DNA of 19,761 nt from an uncultured Chloroflexota bacterium (GTDB lineage Bacteria > Chloroflexota > Anaerolineae > Caldilineales > Caldilineaceae): positions 1-19,761 of the forward strand of contig CAIOHJ010000156.1 in the NCBI GenBank assembly GCA_903858085.1, read 5' to 3'. Positions 1 through 7,639 of the stretch are shown in pieces; position 1 is the first letter of the stretch, and every line of letters starts with the position of its first letter. The notes under the pieces were generated by a model. It was not told where the DNA came from, ran no database searches, and saw nothing but the letters and a program-made list of their open reading frames with translations. The position numbers and the translations under genes were made by a program.

Positions 1-347
1 CGTTCGCCGAGCAACAGGATGGCTCCCAGCAGGGAAAGCAGGGGCCCTGTCCCGCGAGCCAATGGATAGACGACAGAAAGGTCGCCGCTCCGGTACCCTC
101 GCTGCAGCAGCAGAAAATAGCCTACATGGATCGTTGCGCTGCCGGCCATGGCCAGCCAGGCAAAGCTGTGCAGAACAGGCGGCCAGAGCCATAGATAGAG
201 TCCGACCACCGGGCCCCAGAGCAGCAGTGTCAACGCTGAGAACAGCCACGTGAAGGCCACACCCCCCCGCGCGCGTTTGGCCAGCAGATTCCAGGAGGCG
301 TGGAGAACGGCTGCCAGCAGAACCAACAACAGGGCCAGGGTGGTCAC
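1..347 (-). CDS. EamA/DMT-type membrane transporter, partial (C-terminal part outside window)
   Basis: The reading frame starts at a GTG (345-347) preceded by an AGAGGG ribosome site nine bases away, and stays open to the left window edge, giving the first 115 residues. The protein is very hydrophobic. It opens with a Leu/Ala-rich helix ending in HASWNLLAKRA, followed by further membrane segments around residues 32-53, 58-80 and 95-113. The HASWN motif of the first helix and the later VYPLARGTGPLLS stretch are typical of the EamA (drug/metabolite transporter) family, which normally has ten helices, so about two thirds of the protein is missing. Substrate cannot be read from sequence. It is the last visible gene of the leftward unit beginning with the Gfo/Idh gene and follows the aldo/keto reductase gene after a 103-bp gap. 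Export or uptake of a small metabolite made or used by that cluster is an inference. Confidence 0.8.
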   Translation of the reverse strand, partial: MTTLALLLVLLAAVLHASWNLLAKRARGGVAFTWLFSALTLLLWGPVVGLYLWLWPPVLHSFAWLAMAGSATIHVGYFLLLQRGYRSGDLSVVYPLARGTGPLLSLLGAILLLGE

Positions 348-450
348 AGGGCAACACCCTCTTGAAAAGGACAGATGCCCCTCGCCAGCCCATGTCGTCG
401 GTTGCTGCTGTGCAGAACGATCTCTGCCGCCAGGCGCTCCCCGAGAGCGT

Positions 451-1416
451 TCAACTTGTTTTCAAAAGCGCATCGATCGAGTTCAGAATTTCGGGGGTGA
501 GCTTGGGAACAACAGCCAGCGCCTGCATGTTTTCGGTGACCTGCTCGGCCCGACTGGCGCCCGTGATCACGGTGCTCACCTGTGGATTTTTCACACACCA
601 GGCCAGCGCCAGCTGGGAGAGGGTGCAGCCCAGGTCGCCGGCGATCGGCTGCAGGGCACGCACCGCTGCCAGCCGTTGGGGGTTCTCCAGCATCGCTTTG
701 AGCCATTCGTAGCCGGGCAGGTTGGCTCGGCTGTCAGCTGGAATCCCAGCATTGTACTTGCCTGTCAGCAGCCCCGAGGCCAGCGGGCTCCAGATGGTCA
801 GCCCCAGTCCGATCTCCCCGTAGAGCCGGGCATATTCCTTTTCGACCCGTTCGCGGTGGAACATGTTGTACTGCGGCTGTTCCATCTGGGGTTTGTGCAG
901 ATGGTGGCGTTCCGCGATCTCCCAGGCCGCGCGGATTTCGTCGGCGCTCCACTCCGAGGTGCCCCAGTACAGCGCCTTGCCTTGGCGGATGATGTCATGC
1001 ATGGCAAAGACGGTCTCTTCGATCGGGGTATTGGGGTCTGGGCGATGGCAAAAGACCAGGTCGACGTATTCCATCTCCAGACGGCGCAGCGAACCGTCGA
1101 TTGCTTGCATCAAGTATTTGCGGTTGAGGGTGTTGCGTTCGTTGGGGCCAGGGTGGAGCCCCCAGAAAAATTTGGTCGAGACCACATAGCTGGCACGGCG
1201 CCAGCCGGCCCGCTTGAAGATTTCGCCCATGATCACTTCGGACTGCCCGCCCGCATAGGCTTCGGCGTTGTCAAAAAAATTGACCCCTGCATCGTAGGCG
1301 GCCACCATACAGTCGTACGCAGCGTCTACGTTCATCTGAGTTCCGAAGGAGACCCAGGAACCAAAGGAGAGCTCGCTCACTTTGAGCCCTGCACTTCCCA
1401 GCCGTCGATAATTCAT
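451..1416 (-). CDS. Aldo/keto reductase, Kv-beta/YghZ-like
   Basis: A 321-residue NAD(P)H-dependent oxidoreductase of the (beta/alpha)8 AKR superfamily, expected in the cytoplasm. The frame is open further upstream, but ATG 1414-1416 is chosen because it is preceded by AAAGGAA at good spacing and begins with the family N-terminus MNYRRLGSAGLKVSELSFG. The AKR catalytic tetrad is visible: D49 and Y54 in the FFDNAEAY stretch, K82 in VVSTKFFW, and H124 in FCHRPDPNTP. The FFWG, RPDPNTPIEETV and YWGTSEW motifs are those of the group containing potassium-channel beta subunits and bacterial YghZ-type enzymes. The eukaryotic Kv-beta proteins have Asn where this one has the catalytic His, so an active reductase is likely. 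C-terminal ITGASRAEQVTEN is the usual cofactor-binding region. The gene lies 59 bp downstream of the PIG-L gene in the same direction. The natural carbonyl substrate is unknown. Confidence 0.93.
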   Translation of the reverse strand: MNYRRLGSAGLKVSELSFGSWVSFGTQMNVDAAYDCMVAAYDAGVNFFDNAEAYAGGQSEVIMGEIFKRAGWRRASYVVSTKFFWGLHPGPNERNTLNRKYLMQAIDGSLRRLEMEYVDLVFCHRPDPNTPIEETVFAMHDIIRQGKALYWGTSEWSADEIRAAWEIAERHHLHKPQMEQPQYNMFHRERVEKEYARLYGEIGLGLTIWSPLASGLLTGKYNAGIPADSRANLPGYEWLKAMLENPQRLAAVRALQPIAGDLGCTLSQLALAWCVKNPQVSTVITGASRAEQVTENMQALAVVPKLTPEILNSIDALLKTS

Positions 1417-1475
1417 GGTCGATTCCTTTTCTGTTGGGAGCGAATATTTTTCGCGAAGGGATGCTTGATAAGAGC

Positions 1476-2237
1476 CTAGGAGGGCGATCCGCCGGGTGGG
1501 GCCATTTTGGCGAATTCTTCGTCGTTGACCAGGGTGATCACACGGAACGTCTCTGCATAGTCCATCTCTTTGCCTTTGGCGGCCTCTGCCGACCACTGGC
1601 GCAACATCGGCTCGGGGTCCCAGCCATGCAGCTGGCTGGCGTGGCAGTGCAAGGCTGCAATTTTGCGTTCCAGCGTATGCGAGATATCCACCCAGGTATC
1701 GCCTGACCCCCAGCCTTCGATGTAGAGTTTGCGCACCTTGTGTGCGTTCAAGCCCTCGTCGTTCAGCTCAGCAAAGAGGTGGGGCTGGCCCGCAGCCGGG
1801 AAGACTGCCTCCAAGGCAGCGGCAGCGGCGGCCCGATGGTCGGGGTGGTTGACGTAGGTGTCGCTGACAAACCAGGCAGTTGGGTCGCCGCAGACCACCA
1901 CTTCGGGACGGAAGCGGCGGATCTCGCGCACCAGTTTGCGGCGCAGATCGAGGGTGTTGGCCAGCAAGCCGTCTGGCTCGCGCAGAAAAATTACTTCCTG
2001 CACACCGGCGACTCTGGCTGCTTCCCGCTGCTCCTCTTCTCGGATCGCTGCGGCTTCGGTCCGGGTCAGACGCGTGTCGGCGATCCCGACGTCACCGCTG
2101 GTCAGCAGCAGATAGGCGACGGTGGCACCCGCATCGGTCCAACGGATGGCTGTGCCTGCCGTGCCAAACTCGATGTCGTCGGGGTGCGCGTAGATGAACA
2201 GGGCGCGGCCAGGCACGTAGGGCGCAAAAGAACGCAT
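1476..2237 (-). CDS. PIG-L/LmbE family zinc deacetylase
   Basis: A 253-residue protein of the PIG-L/LmbE fold, zinc-dependent hydrolases that typically remove N-acetyl groups from GlcNAc-type sugars or sugar conjugates. The first zinc motif AHPDD is at residues 17-21 (H18, D20, D21), and the second histidine motif NHPDH at 130-134 (H131, H134) completes the expected metal and catalytic set. Length is normal for the family. ATG 2235-2237 is supported by AAGGAG eight bases upstream. The ribosome site lies in the 15-bp gap after the lipoprotein gene, so the two are almost certainly co-transcribed. No signal peptide is seen, so a cytoplasmic location is likely. With ThuA-like, Gfo/Idh and aldo/keto reductase neighbours it suggests handling of an N-acetylated sugar or glycoside. 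Bacillithiol- or mycothiol-type deacetylases belong to the same fold and cannot be excluded. Confidence 0.92.
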   Translation of the reverse strand: MRSFAPYVPGRALFIYAHPDDIEFGTAGTAIRWTDAGATVAYLLLTSGDVGIADTRLTRTEAAAIREEEQREAARVAGVQEVIFLREPDGLLANTLDLRRKLVREIRRFRPEVVVCGDPTAWFVSDTYVNHPDHRAAAAAALEAVFPAAGQPHLFAELNDEGLNAHKVRKLYIEGWGSGDTWVDISHTLERKIAALHCHASQLHGWDPEPMLRQWSAEAAKGKEMDYAETFRVITLVNDEEFAKMAPPGGSPS

Positions 2238-2252
2238 GGACGTTTCTCCTTG

Positions 2253-2672
2253 TCACTGGTTACATTGGGCTGCCTGATAGGCCTGTTCGAACGCAGCATC
2301 GACCGCTGCGGCCGCCGCCTGCAGGCGGGCCGCAGCATCCCCGACGCGTGCATCGCTGTTCAGCCCGTCCACGGCCTGGCTGAACAGGTCGTAGGCGGTG
2401 AGCAGGTCAGAAATTTGCGCAATTTGCAGGACTGCGTTGATGCCGCGCGTCGAAGCGATCCACTGGTCGACAGTGGCACGCAGTTCGCGCACCTGGGCCA
2501 CGCTGCTGTTGGGGTCGATCTCGTGGAGGGTGTGGAACGACTCGCGCAGCGAGTCGAGCGTCTGGCAGACCCCCCGTCGCGCATCCGCGAGCGAGGGGGC
2601 GTTGTCAAAACAGCCGGCAACAGGCACGGCCAGCAAGAGCAGGAGAAGCAGGAAAACACGTGTGAATGGCAT
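2253..2672 (-). CDS. Small predicted lipoprotein of unknown function
   Basis: A 139-residue protein that I do not recognise. It begins with a short positive stretch and a run of seven leucines, followed by VPVAGC with a lipobox cysteine at residue 21, so lipidation and membrane anchoring on the outer face of the cytoplasmic membrane are likely. The remaining ~118 residues are Ala/Asp/Gln-rich and appear all-helical, without a recognisable enzyme motif. Two further cysteines are present. The frame also permits a GTG start six codons upstream, but ATG 2670-2672 is preferred because an AAAGAGAG ribosome site sits seven bases before it and it gives a cleaner signal peptide. It lies between the ThuA-like gene (64-bp gap) and the PIG-L gene (15-bp gap), so it belongs to the same transcription unit. 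A role as surface-exposed partner of the cluster is only a guess. Confidence 0.8.
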   Translation of the reverse strand: MPFTRVFLLLLLLLAVPVAGCFDNAPSLADARRGVCQTLDSLRESFHTLHEIDPNSSVAQVRELRATVDQWIASTRGINAVLQIAQISDLLTAYDLFSQAVDGLNSDARVGDAAARLQAAAAAVDAAFEQAYQAAQCNQ

Positions 2673-2736
2673 CGTCGTCTCTCTTTGCACAGATCGCCTC
2701 TTGCGCAGATCGCTTCCAGCACGCCTGGTCTTCCAA

Positions 2737-3468
2737 TCAGCGGGTCAAGGGCTCGAGCGGCGTAGGGCGTTGGCCAAAGGTAGGCCCAGATCGGTTGACC
2801 GGCTGGGCCCAGCGCACGGCATTGCCGATCACGCGCAGCACTTCTGGCTGGTGATAGGTGGGGTAGGTCTCGTGGCCGGGGCGAAAATAAAAGATACGCC
2901 CCTGCCCGCGGTGATAGCAACAGCCGCTGCGGAAAAGCTCCCCTCCCTGAAACCAACTTACAAAGACCAGCGTTTCAGGCTCGGGGATATCAAAAAATTC
3001 TCCGTACATCTCCTCATGTTCGATCTCAAAATACTCGTCGAGCCCCTCGGCGATCGGATGGCCAGGGGCGACGACCCAGAGCCGCTCCCGTTCGCCGGCC
3101 TCGCGCCATTTGAGGTTGCAGGTGGTGCCCATCAACCGCTTGAAGATCTTGGAGAAGTGGCCGGAGTGGAGCACGATCAGGCCCATGCCCTGGAGGACCC
3201 GCTCGTGCACCCGCTCGACGATCTCGTCTTGCACTTCGTGGTGGGCCATGTGGCCCCACCAGACCAGCACATCGGTGCTGTCGAGGAGATGGTCGGTCAG
3301 CCCATGTTGGGGTTCGTCGAGGGTCGCCGTCTGCACGATACAGCCGTGCCCGCGCAGATAGCCAGCAATTGCGCCGTGGATCCCCTGCGGGTAGATGGCA
3401 GCAATCTCGGGTTTTTGTTTTTCGTGGCGGTATTCGTTCCAGACCGTCACGCGAAGGGGTGATACCAT
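2737..3468 (-). CDS. ThuA-like domain protein (trehalose utilization family)
   Basis: A 243-residue protein of the ThuA family, which has a class-I glutamine amidotransferase-like fold without being an amidotransferase. In rhizobia ThuA acts with the Gfo/Idh-type dehydrogenase ThuB in breakdown of trehalose and related disaccharides through 3-keto intermediates. Family-like signatures are the WWGHMAHHEV segment (70-79), VLHSGHFSK (99-107) and the C-terminal FRPGHETYPTYHQPEV block (195-210), which is highly characteristic. ATG 3466-3468 has AGAGAGG seven bases upstream. It follows the Gfo/Idh gene by 54 bp, reproducing the thuA-thuB type pairing. The protein is close to typical length and has no signal peptide. 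A function on a 3-oxo-glycoside or similar sugar derivative is inferred from family and neighbours. The exact substrate is unknown, and the symbol thuA is not assigned because orthology cannot be shown. Confidence 0.9.
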   Translation of the reverse strand: MVSPLRVTVWNEYRHEKQKPEIAAIYPQGIHGAIAGYLRGHGCIVQTATLDEPQHGLTDHLLDSTDVLVWWGHMAHHEVQDEIVERVHERVLQGMGLIVLHSGHFSKIFKRLMGTTCNLKWREAGERERLWVVAPGHPIAEGLDEYFEIEHEEMYGEFFDIPEPETLVFVSWFQGGELFRSGCCYHRGQGRIFYFRPGHETYPTYHQPEVLRVIGNAVRWAQPVNRSGPTFGQRPTPLEPLTR

Positions 3469-3522
3469 GCGTCAACCTCTCTTTGTCTGAGTCAAATCAG
3501 TTTGTTTGGCAACAGGACCCTG

Positions 3523-4572
3523 TCAGGCTGGGTGGGTTCCTTGCTGGGCGGTGACAGGGATGCCGCCCCGTTCCGCCGAGGCGCGGATCATGTCCCAGAG
3601 GAGTGCCATGCGCAGGCCGACTTCGGGTGGGCTTGGGTTCTCCAAGGTGCCTTGACAGACCCGTATGAACTGTTCCCAGGCCCCGTGGGAAGGCGGAACC
3701 TCCACTGGCGTCAGATTGGCCTCGCCCTGGCGTTGGATCTCGAGCCGTTCGCCCCACACACCGGTGCGCACAATGCCCCCTGTACAAAAGACCCGCACAT
3801 CCGAAGCGCAGGACTCGATCGTGTCTCCACAGCCGCTCAGGCTGATCAAAACCCCCGAGGCCAGCCTGGCCATGACGGTGCCCAGAATGTCGACCGGGCG
3901 GCCGCGGTTGTCCAGCCAGGCTGCGACTTCCACCACCGGTTCCCCTGCCAGATCAGCGACGGTGTTGAGCATGTGGGCGCCTGTATCGAAGAGAAAGCCG
4001 CCGCCAGCAATCTCAGGGATCTGGCGCCAGGTGTTCTGGGTATAGTGGTTCCAGCCTTGCCAGACCACCCCATGGATGGTCAGGATGCTCCCCAGTTCGC
4101 CCGAACGCAGCCATTGGACTGCGCTGCGGATTTGCGGAGAGAGGCTGCCGTTGAAAGCAACGACCAGATGACGCTGGGCGCGGTCGCGAGCTGCGATCAG
4201 GCTGTGTGCCTCCTGGCTGTTGAGCACCATAGGCTTTTCCAGCAGAACGTGCAGCCCAGCCTCCAGACAGGCGACAGCCTGGTCGTGGTGCAGCGCGTGG
4301 GGCGTGATGATAAACGCAGCATCCAGTTCGCCGGCATGGTGCCGCAGCAGGGTGGTCAGATCGGGCACATTGGGGGGCGGCACGACGCCCGCATCTTTGA
4401 ACAACAGGGCAAAACGCTGATAGGTCGGCGCCGACGGTTCGCAGACGAATGGAATCGAGACAATCTCCTGGTGGCGCAACATGGACGCCGCGTGGTGGCA
4501 AGCCATTCCGCCACAGCCGATCACGGCGATACGCAAAGGGGGGACAGATGGGTCGGCGTGTTTGGACGACAT
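3523..4572 (-). CDS. Gfo/Idh/MocA family NAD(P)-dependent oxidoreductase
   Basis: A 349-residue sugar or inositol dehydrogenase-type protein. The Rossmann nucleotide-binding motif VIGCGGMA is at residues 17-24, the family signature EKP at 112-114 (LLEKPMVLN), and the second-domain segment GGGFLFDTGAHMLN around 190-202, with D196 and H200 in the positions usually involved in catalysis. Ten residues precede the first beta strand. The frame extends upstream, but ATG 4570-4572 is chosen because of a strong GGAGGAG site seven bases before it and the promoter just upstream. There is no Tat signal, so it is cytoplasmic. It is the first gene of the leftward cluster and sits next to a ThuA-like gene, as ThuB does, which suggests oxidation of a hexose C3 hydroxyl. 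The substrate remains an inference. Confidence 0.92.
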   Translation of the reverse strand: MSSKHADPSVPPLRIAVIGCGGMACHHAASMLRHQEIVSIPFVCEPSAPTYQRFALLFKDAGVVPPPNVPDLTTLLRHHAGELDAAFIITPHALHHDQAVACLEAGLHVLLEKPMVLNSQEAHSLIAARDRAQRHLVVAFNGSLSPQIRSAVQWLRSGELGSILTIHGVVWQGWNHYTQNTWRQIPEIAGGGFLFDTGAHMLNTVADLAGEPVVEVAAWLDNRGRPVDILGTVMARLASGVLISLSGCGDTIESCASDVRVFCTGGIVRTGVWGERLEIQRQGEANLTPVEVPPSHGAWEQFIRVCQGTLENPSPPEVGLRMALLWDMIRASAERGGIPVTAQQGTHPA

Positions 4573-4638
4573 AGACAGACTCCTCCTGGGTTCAGCACGA
4601 CCGTGAACACGGCCAGAAATCGACAAGCAGCGGTTGTC

Positions 4639-4668
4639 ATTATACCCGAGCGTTCCGCCCCCAGGCAA
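4639..4668 (-). promoter_or_regulatory. Probable sigma70-type promoter for the Gfo/Idh-ThuA cluster
   Basis: On the minus strand a perfect TATAAT (complement of 4639-4644) is preceded, after an 18-base spacer, by TTGCCT (complement of 4663-4668), which matches TTGACA at four of six positions. It lies between the end of the HAD gene (4685) and the Gfo/Idh start (4572), leaving a leader of about 60 bases. It would start the six-gene leftward unit and separate it from the maf-cof unit upstream. Identification is by eye only. Confidence 0.6.
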
Positions 4669-4684
4669 TCCTGCTGGCTGCCCT

Positions 4685-5551
4685 CTACGAAGCAGCCTGG
4701 CTGGCTGCGAGCACCCACTGCTGCAGGGCGACAGCCGCCCCCTCTGCCTCGATGGGGGGAGCCACCCAGTCGGCCACTGCTTTGACAGCATCGCCTGCAT
4801 TCCCCATTGCGATGCCCCACCCCGCCGCTTGCAACATCGGGATGTCGTTGTCTCCGTCCCCGATGGCCAGCACACGTTCTGGATCGATGCCCAGAAGTGC
4901 ACAGAGCCGACGCAGCCCGCTGCCCTTGTCCACTCCAGGGGCGGTCGCTTCGACCAACCATTCGTGTGTGCGGGTGATGGTCAGCGACGGCTCAAAACGG
5001 CGCTGATATTCTGGCAGCAGGTCGAGCGTTCCAGGCTGACTTCGGTTGAACGCGATCACTTTGACAGGAGGATGGGCATCCACAGCGGCGACCAGCGGCT
5101 GAAATTCTGCAACGAGCGCTGCGGGGGCTCCCAACAGATGGTGCAACAGCTCCTCTTCGGTGGGCGTCCCCCCCTGGCTGTTGCGGTAGATCCGGGTGTG
5201 CCCTTGGGCGTCGTTGAAATAAAAGGCCGTCGGATAGCGCTGTTCGTCGACAAAGGCAGCGATCGAGCGGGCTGGGTCAATCGGCAGCACAATCTCAGAA
5301 AGCACACGGCCGCTGATCGGGTCGCCGATGACAGCCCCCTGGGTCGTCATCACCGGGTGGGTGAGCCGCAGATCGCCGGGTAGATGATGGCGGATGTAGT
5401 CGAGCGTGCGGCCGGTCCCGATCGTCACAGGAATGCCTGCGGCCTGCACGGCTTCGATGGCGTCGTGGACAGCCTGGCTGATGCGGGTGCGCTGGTAGGG
5501 GTTGAGGATGGTGCCATCCAGATCGAGGACGACCAGATCAAAAGGGTGCAT
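4685..5551 (-). CDS. Cof-type HAD-superfamily phosphatase
   Basis: A 288-residue HAD hydrolase of the Cof/IIB subfamily, which dephosphorylate sugar phosphates, nucleotides or cofactor intermediates such as FMN and PLP. Motif I is VVLDLDGTI (7-15) with nucleophile D10 and acid/base D12, motif II is the T/S position in IGTGR (44-48), and motif IV is GDGDNDIPML (231-240), followed by GIAMGNA, typical of the C2B-cap family. An in-frame TTG start exists at 5567-5569, but ATG 5549-5551 is preferred because the phosphatase fold begins immediately after it. Its ribosome site is only moderate (AGGA about 11 bases upstream). The gene begins 22 bp after the prmC stop codon, so it is the last gene of the maf-prfA-prmC unit. 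A physiological substrate cannot be deduced. Confidence 0.92.
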   Translation of the reverse strand: MHPFDLVVLDLDGTILNPYQRTRISQAVHDAIEAVQAAGIPVTIGTGRTLDYIRHHLPGDLRLTHPVMTTQGAVIGDPISGRVLSEIVLPIDPARSIAAFVDEQRYPTAFYFNDAQGHTRIYRNSQGGTPTEEELLHHLLGAPAALVAEFQPLVAAVDAHPPVKVIAFNRSQPGTLDLLPEYQRRFEPSLTITRTHEWLVEATAPGVDKGSGLRRLCALLGIDPERVLAIGDGDNDIPMLQAAGWGIAMGNAGDAVKAVADWVAPPIEAEGAAVALQQWVLAASQAAS

Positions 5552-5573
5552 AGGGTTCAATGTCCTCAAAGTG

Positions 5574-6509
5574 TCACAGACGAAACGTCACGATGCGGTC
5601 GTGGCCTTGGTAGTCCTGGCGCAGCACGAACTGGGTGGCTCCAGGGAGGCTGCTCTGCACCAGCGCCTGCACAGCGTTGCCCTGGTTGTAGCCGATTTCG
5701 AGCGCGACCAGGCAGCCCGCCCGGCAGTGGGCCGGCAGCTGCGCCAGCAGCCGCTCGATCAGATCGAGCCCGGCCGGGCCAGCGACCAGCGCCTGGGGGG
5801 GCTCGTAGTCGCGCACATCCCTGTCCAACTGCGGATAGTCGGTGCTGGTGACGTAGGGCAGGTTGGCGACCACGATGTCTGCCGGATCTGGCAGGCTGGC
5901 GAGCAGGTCGCTGGCGACGAGCCGGACGCGCGCCTCCAACTGCAGCTGCGCGACGTTGTGGCGGGCCACCGCCAGCGCCTCACAGCTGTTGTCGAGCGCG
6001 TAGAGGAAGGTGTTGGGGGCATGTGCGGCAACCGCCACGGCGATCGCCCCGCTGCCGGTGCCGACATCTGCCACAGTCAGCGACCGTGGGGCAGCCTGGG
6101 TCGCAGCTTGCAGCACCTGCTCGACCAGCAGTTCGGTTTCGGGGCGGGGGATCAACACACGCGAGTCGACGGCCAAAGTCAACCCGTAAAACTCGCGATG
6201 GCCCGTCAAGTAGGCGACCGGCTCGTGTCGGCAGCGTCGCGCGATCAACGCCGAATACTGGGCGATCTGTTCTGGGCTCAGCCGCAGCTCGGGGCAGGCA
6301 AAGAGCCAGCTGCGCTCAACCCCCAGCAGATGCGCCAGCAGAACCTGGGCATCGAGACGAGCCGTGGCTGGGCTGCCGGCCGCTGCGATCTGCCGCTGGG
6401 CCGCAGCCACCCTCTCTCCCACCCTCTCTCCTCCCCCCTCCGGGGGCAGCTGGCCTGTCGCGCCGCCCTGCTCTGCTGGGGCGAAGAAAGGGGCAGAGGG
6501 CCGCTTCAC
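5574..6509 (-). CDS. prmC: Peptide chain release factor N5-glutamine methyltransferase
   Basis: A 311-residue AdoMet-dependent methyltransferase (PrmC/HemK) that methylates the glutamine of the GGQ motif in release factors RF1 and RF2. The N-terminal helical domain is recognisable from residue ~34 (VAAAQRQIAAAGSPATARLDAQ), followed by GHREFYG (103-109), the RPETE motif (122-126), the AdoMet loop DVGTGSG (148-154) and the substrate-binding NLPY at 216-219, a variant of the more common NPPY. The start is GTG 6507-6509, with AGGAG ten bases upstream. It overlaps the prfA stop in a GTGA, so translation is coupled to that of its own substrate. Residues ~8-33 are an odd Gly/Glu/Pro-rich extension encoded by a low-complexity repeat and have no counterpart in the usual PrmC N-terminus. 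The core looks intact and functional. Confidence 0.95.
   Translation of the reverse strand: MKRPSAPFFAPAEQGGATGQLPPEGGGERVGERVAAAQRQIAAAGSPATARLDAQVLLAHLLGVERSWLFACPELRLSPEQIAQYSALIARRCRHEPVAYLTGHREFYGLTLAVDSRVLIPRPETELLVEQVLQAATQAAPRSLTVADVGTGSGAIAVAVAAHAPNTFLYALDNSCEALAVARHNVAQLQLEARVRLVASDLLASLPDPADIVVANLPYVTSTDYPQLDRDVRDYEPPQALVAGPAGLDLIERLLAQLPAHCRAGCLVALEIGYNQGNAVQALVQSSLPGATQFVLRQDYQGHDRIVTFRL
6409..6498. repeat. GC-rich low-complexity repeat inside the 5' end of prmC
   Basis: On the plus strand a 12-bp tandem pair (6409-6420 and 6421-6432, 11 of 12 identical, unit ACCCTCTCTCCC/T) is followed by a C5-TCC-G5 hairpin (6434-6446) and a longer inverted pair CTCTGC (6471-6476) / GCAGAG (6493-6498). 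The composition resembles the dispersed pyrimidine-rich palindromic repeats common between genes in many high-GC genomes. Here it lies in the prmC coding region and encodes the unusual N-terminal extension. Only one copy is present in this window, so its dispersed nature is an inference. Confidence 0.5.
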
Positions 6510-7603
6510 AGGAGGTCGGCTCCTGTTTCAGTGCTCAGCGCTTCCAGCCGCTGGGCCTGGTCGAAGGCGGCCAGCTCTTCGATAAATTCGTCGATACTGC
6601 CGTTGAGCACATGGTCGAGCTGATAGACGGTTTTGTTGATGCGATGGTCGGTGACCCGGCTCTGGGGGAAGTTGTAGGTGCGAATTTTTTCGCTGCGATC
6701 GCCGGAACCGATCTGGCTGCGCCGGGTGGCCCCCACCTCTTGCATCCGCTTTTCTTCTTCGATTTCGTAAAGACGGGTGCGCAGAATGCGCATCGCCTTG
6801 AGCTTGTTCTGCAGCTGGCTCTTTTCATCCTGGCAGGAGATGACGATCCCGGTCGGAAGGTGGGTGAGACGCACAGCCGAGTCGGTGGTGTTGACGCTCT
6901 GGCCGCCTGGGCCACTGCTGCGGAAGATATCGATTCGGAGGTCGTTGTCGTGGATCACAACGTCAATGTCGTCGGCTTCTGGCAGCACAGCGACCGTCGC
7001 TGCGCTCGTGTGGATCCGGCCAGCGCTTTCGGTCACGGGCACGCGCTGCACACGGTGGACACCGGACTCGTATTTCAGCTTGCTGTAGGCGCCCTTGCCC
7101 TTAATGGCAAAGACAACCTCTTTGAGGCCGCCCAGCCCCGTCTCGCTCAGACTCAGCGCCTCGGTTTTGTAGCGGTGCGCTTCGGCCCAACGCTGGTACA
7201 TCCGGTACAGCTCAGCAGCGAAGAGGCTGGCTTCTTCGCCTCCTGTGCCCGCTCGAATTTCAACGATGACATTTTTGTCGTCCTTGGGGTCTTTGGGCAA
7301 CAGGAGGGTTCTCATCGCCTGGTCCAGCGCAGCCTGCTCCTCTTCCAACGCCTCCATCTCCTGGTCGGCCAGATCGCGCATCTCCGCATCGGCGTCGTCG
7401 AGCAGCGCTCGGTTCTCTTCGATCTGGAGAGCGACAGCTGCATAACGGCGGTAGACCTGCGCCAGATCTTCGATCTCTTGACGCTCACGGTCCAGATCGC
7501 TGAGGCGGGAAAAATCAGCCGCAACCCCAGGATCGGCCATCAGTTCAGTCAACTCGTCGAACCGATCGGCGATCCTGGCGACACGGGCGAGAGGAATCGG
7601 CAT
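6506..7603 (-). CDS. prfA: Peptide chain release factor 1
   Basis: A 365-residue class-I release factor, of normal length, that ends translation at UAA and UAG. Residues 1-100 form the helical, coiled-coil-rich domain 1. The IRAGTGGEEA segment at 116-125 is conserved. The codon-recognition tripeptide is PVT at 189-191 within HRVQRVPVTESAGRIHTS, which marks RF1 rather than RF2 (which has SPF). The peptidyl-transferase-centre motif GGQ is at 233-235 in SGPGGQSVNTT. The C-terminal EKIRTYNFPQSRVTDHRI block is also diagnostic. ATG 7601-7603 has AAGG nearby. The stop overlaps the GTG start of prmC, whose product modifies this GGQ. It follows the phosphoribosyltransferase gene by 36 bp on the same strand. 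Confidence 0.98.
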   Translation of the reverse strand: MPIPLARVARIADRFDELTELMADPGVAADFSRLSDLDRERQEIEDLAQVYRRYAAVALQIEENRALLDDADAEMRDLADQEMEALEEEQAALDQAMRTLLLPKDPKDDKNVIVEIRAGTGGEEASLFAAELYRMYQRWAEAHRYKTEALSLSETGLGGLKEVVFAIKGKGAYSKLKYESGVHRVQRVPVTESAGRIHTSAATVAVLPEADDIDVVIHDNDLRIDIFRSSGPGGQSVNTTDSAVRLTHLPTGIVISCQDEKSQLQNKLKAMRILRTRLYEIEEEKRMQEVGATRRSQIGSGDRSEKIRTYNFPQSRVTDHRINKTVYQLDHVLNGSIDEFIEELAAFDQAQRLEALSTETGADLL

Positions 7604-7639
7604 AGCAATCGACCTTCGGCTTGCAATCAGCCTGGTGTG

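Noticed and set aside
435..449. Hairpin CGCTC-CCCGA-GAGCG just after the aldo/keto reductase stop, considered as a terminator
   Set aside because: The stem is only five pairs and no U tract follows, so it is not strong enough to call.
250..1479. A 409-codon plus-strand open frame at the left end
   Set aside because: It is opposite the aldo/keto reductase gene and the transporter gene and shows no domain.
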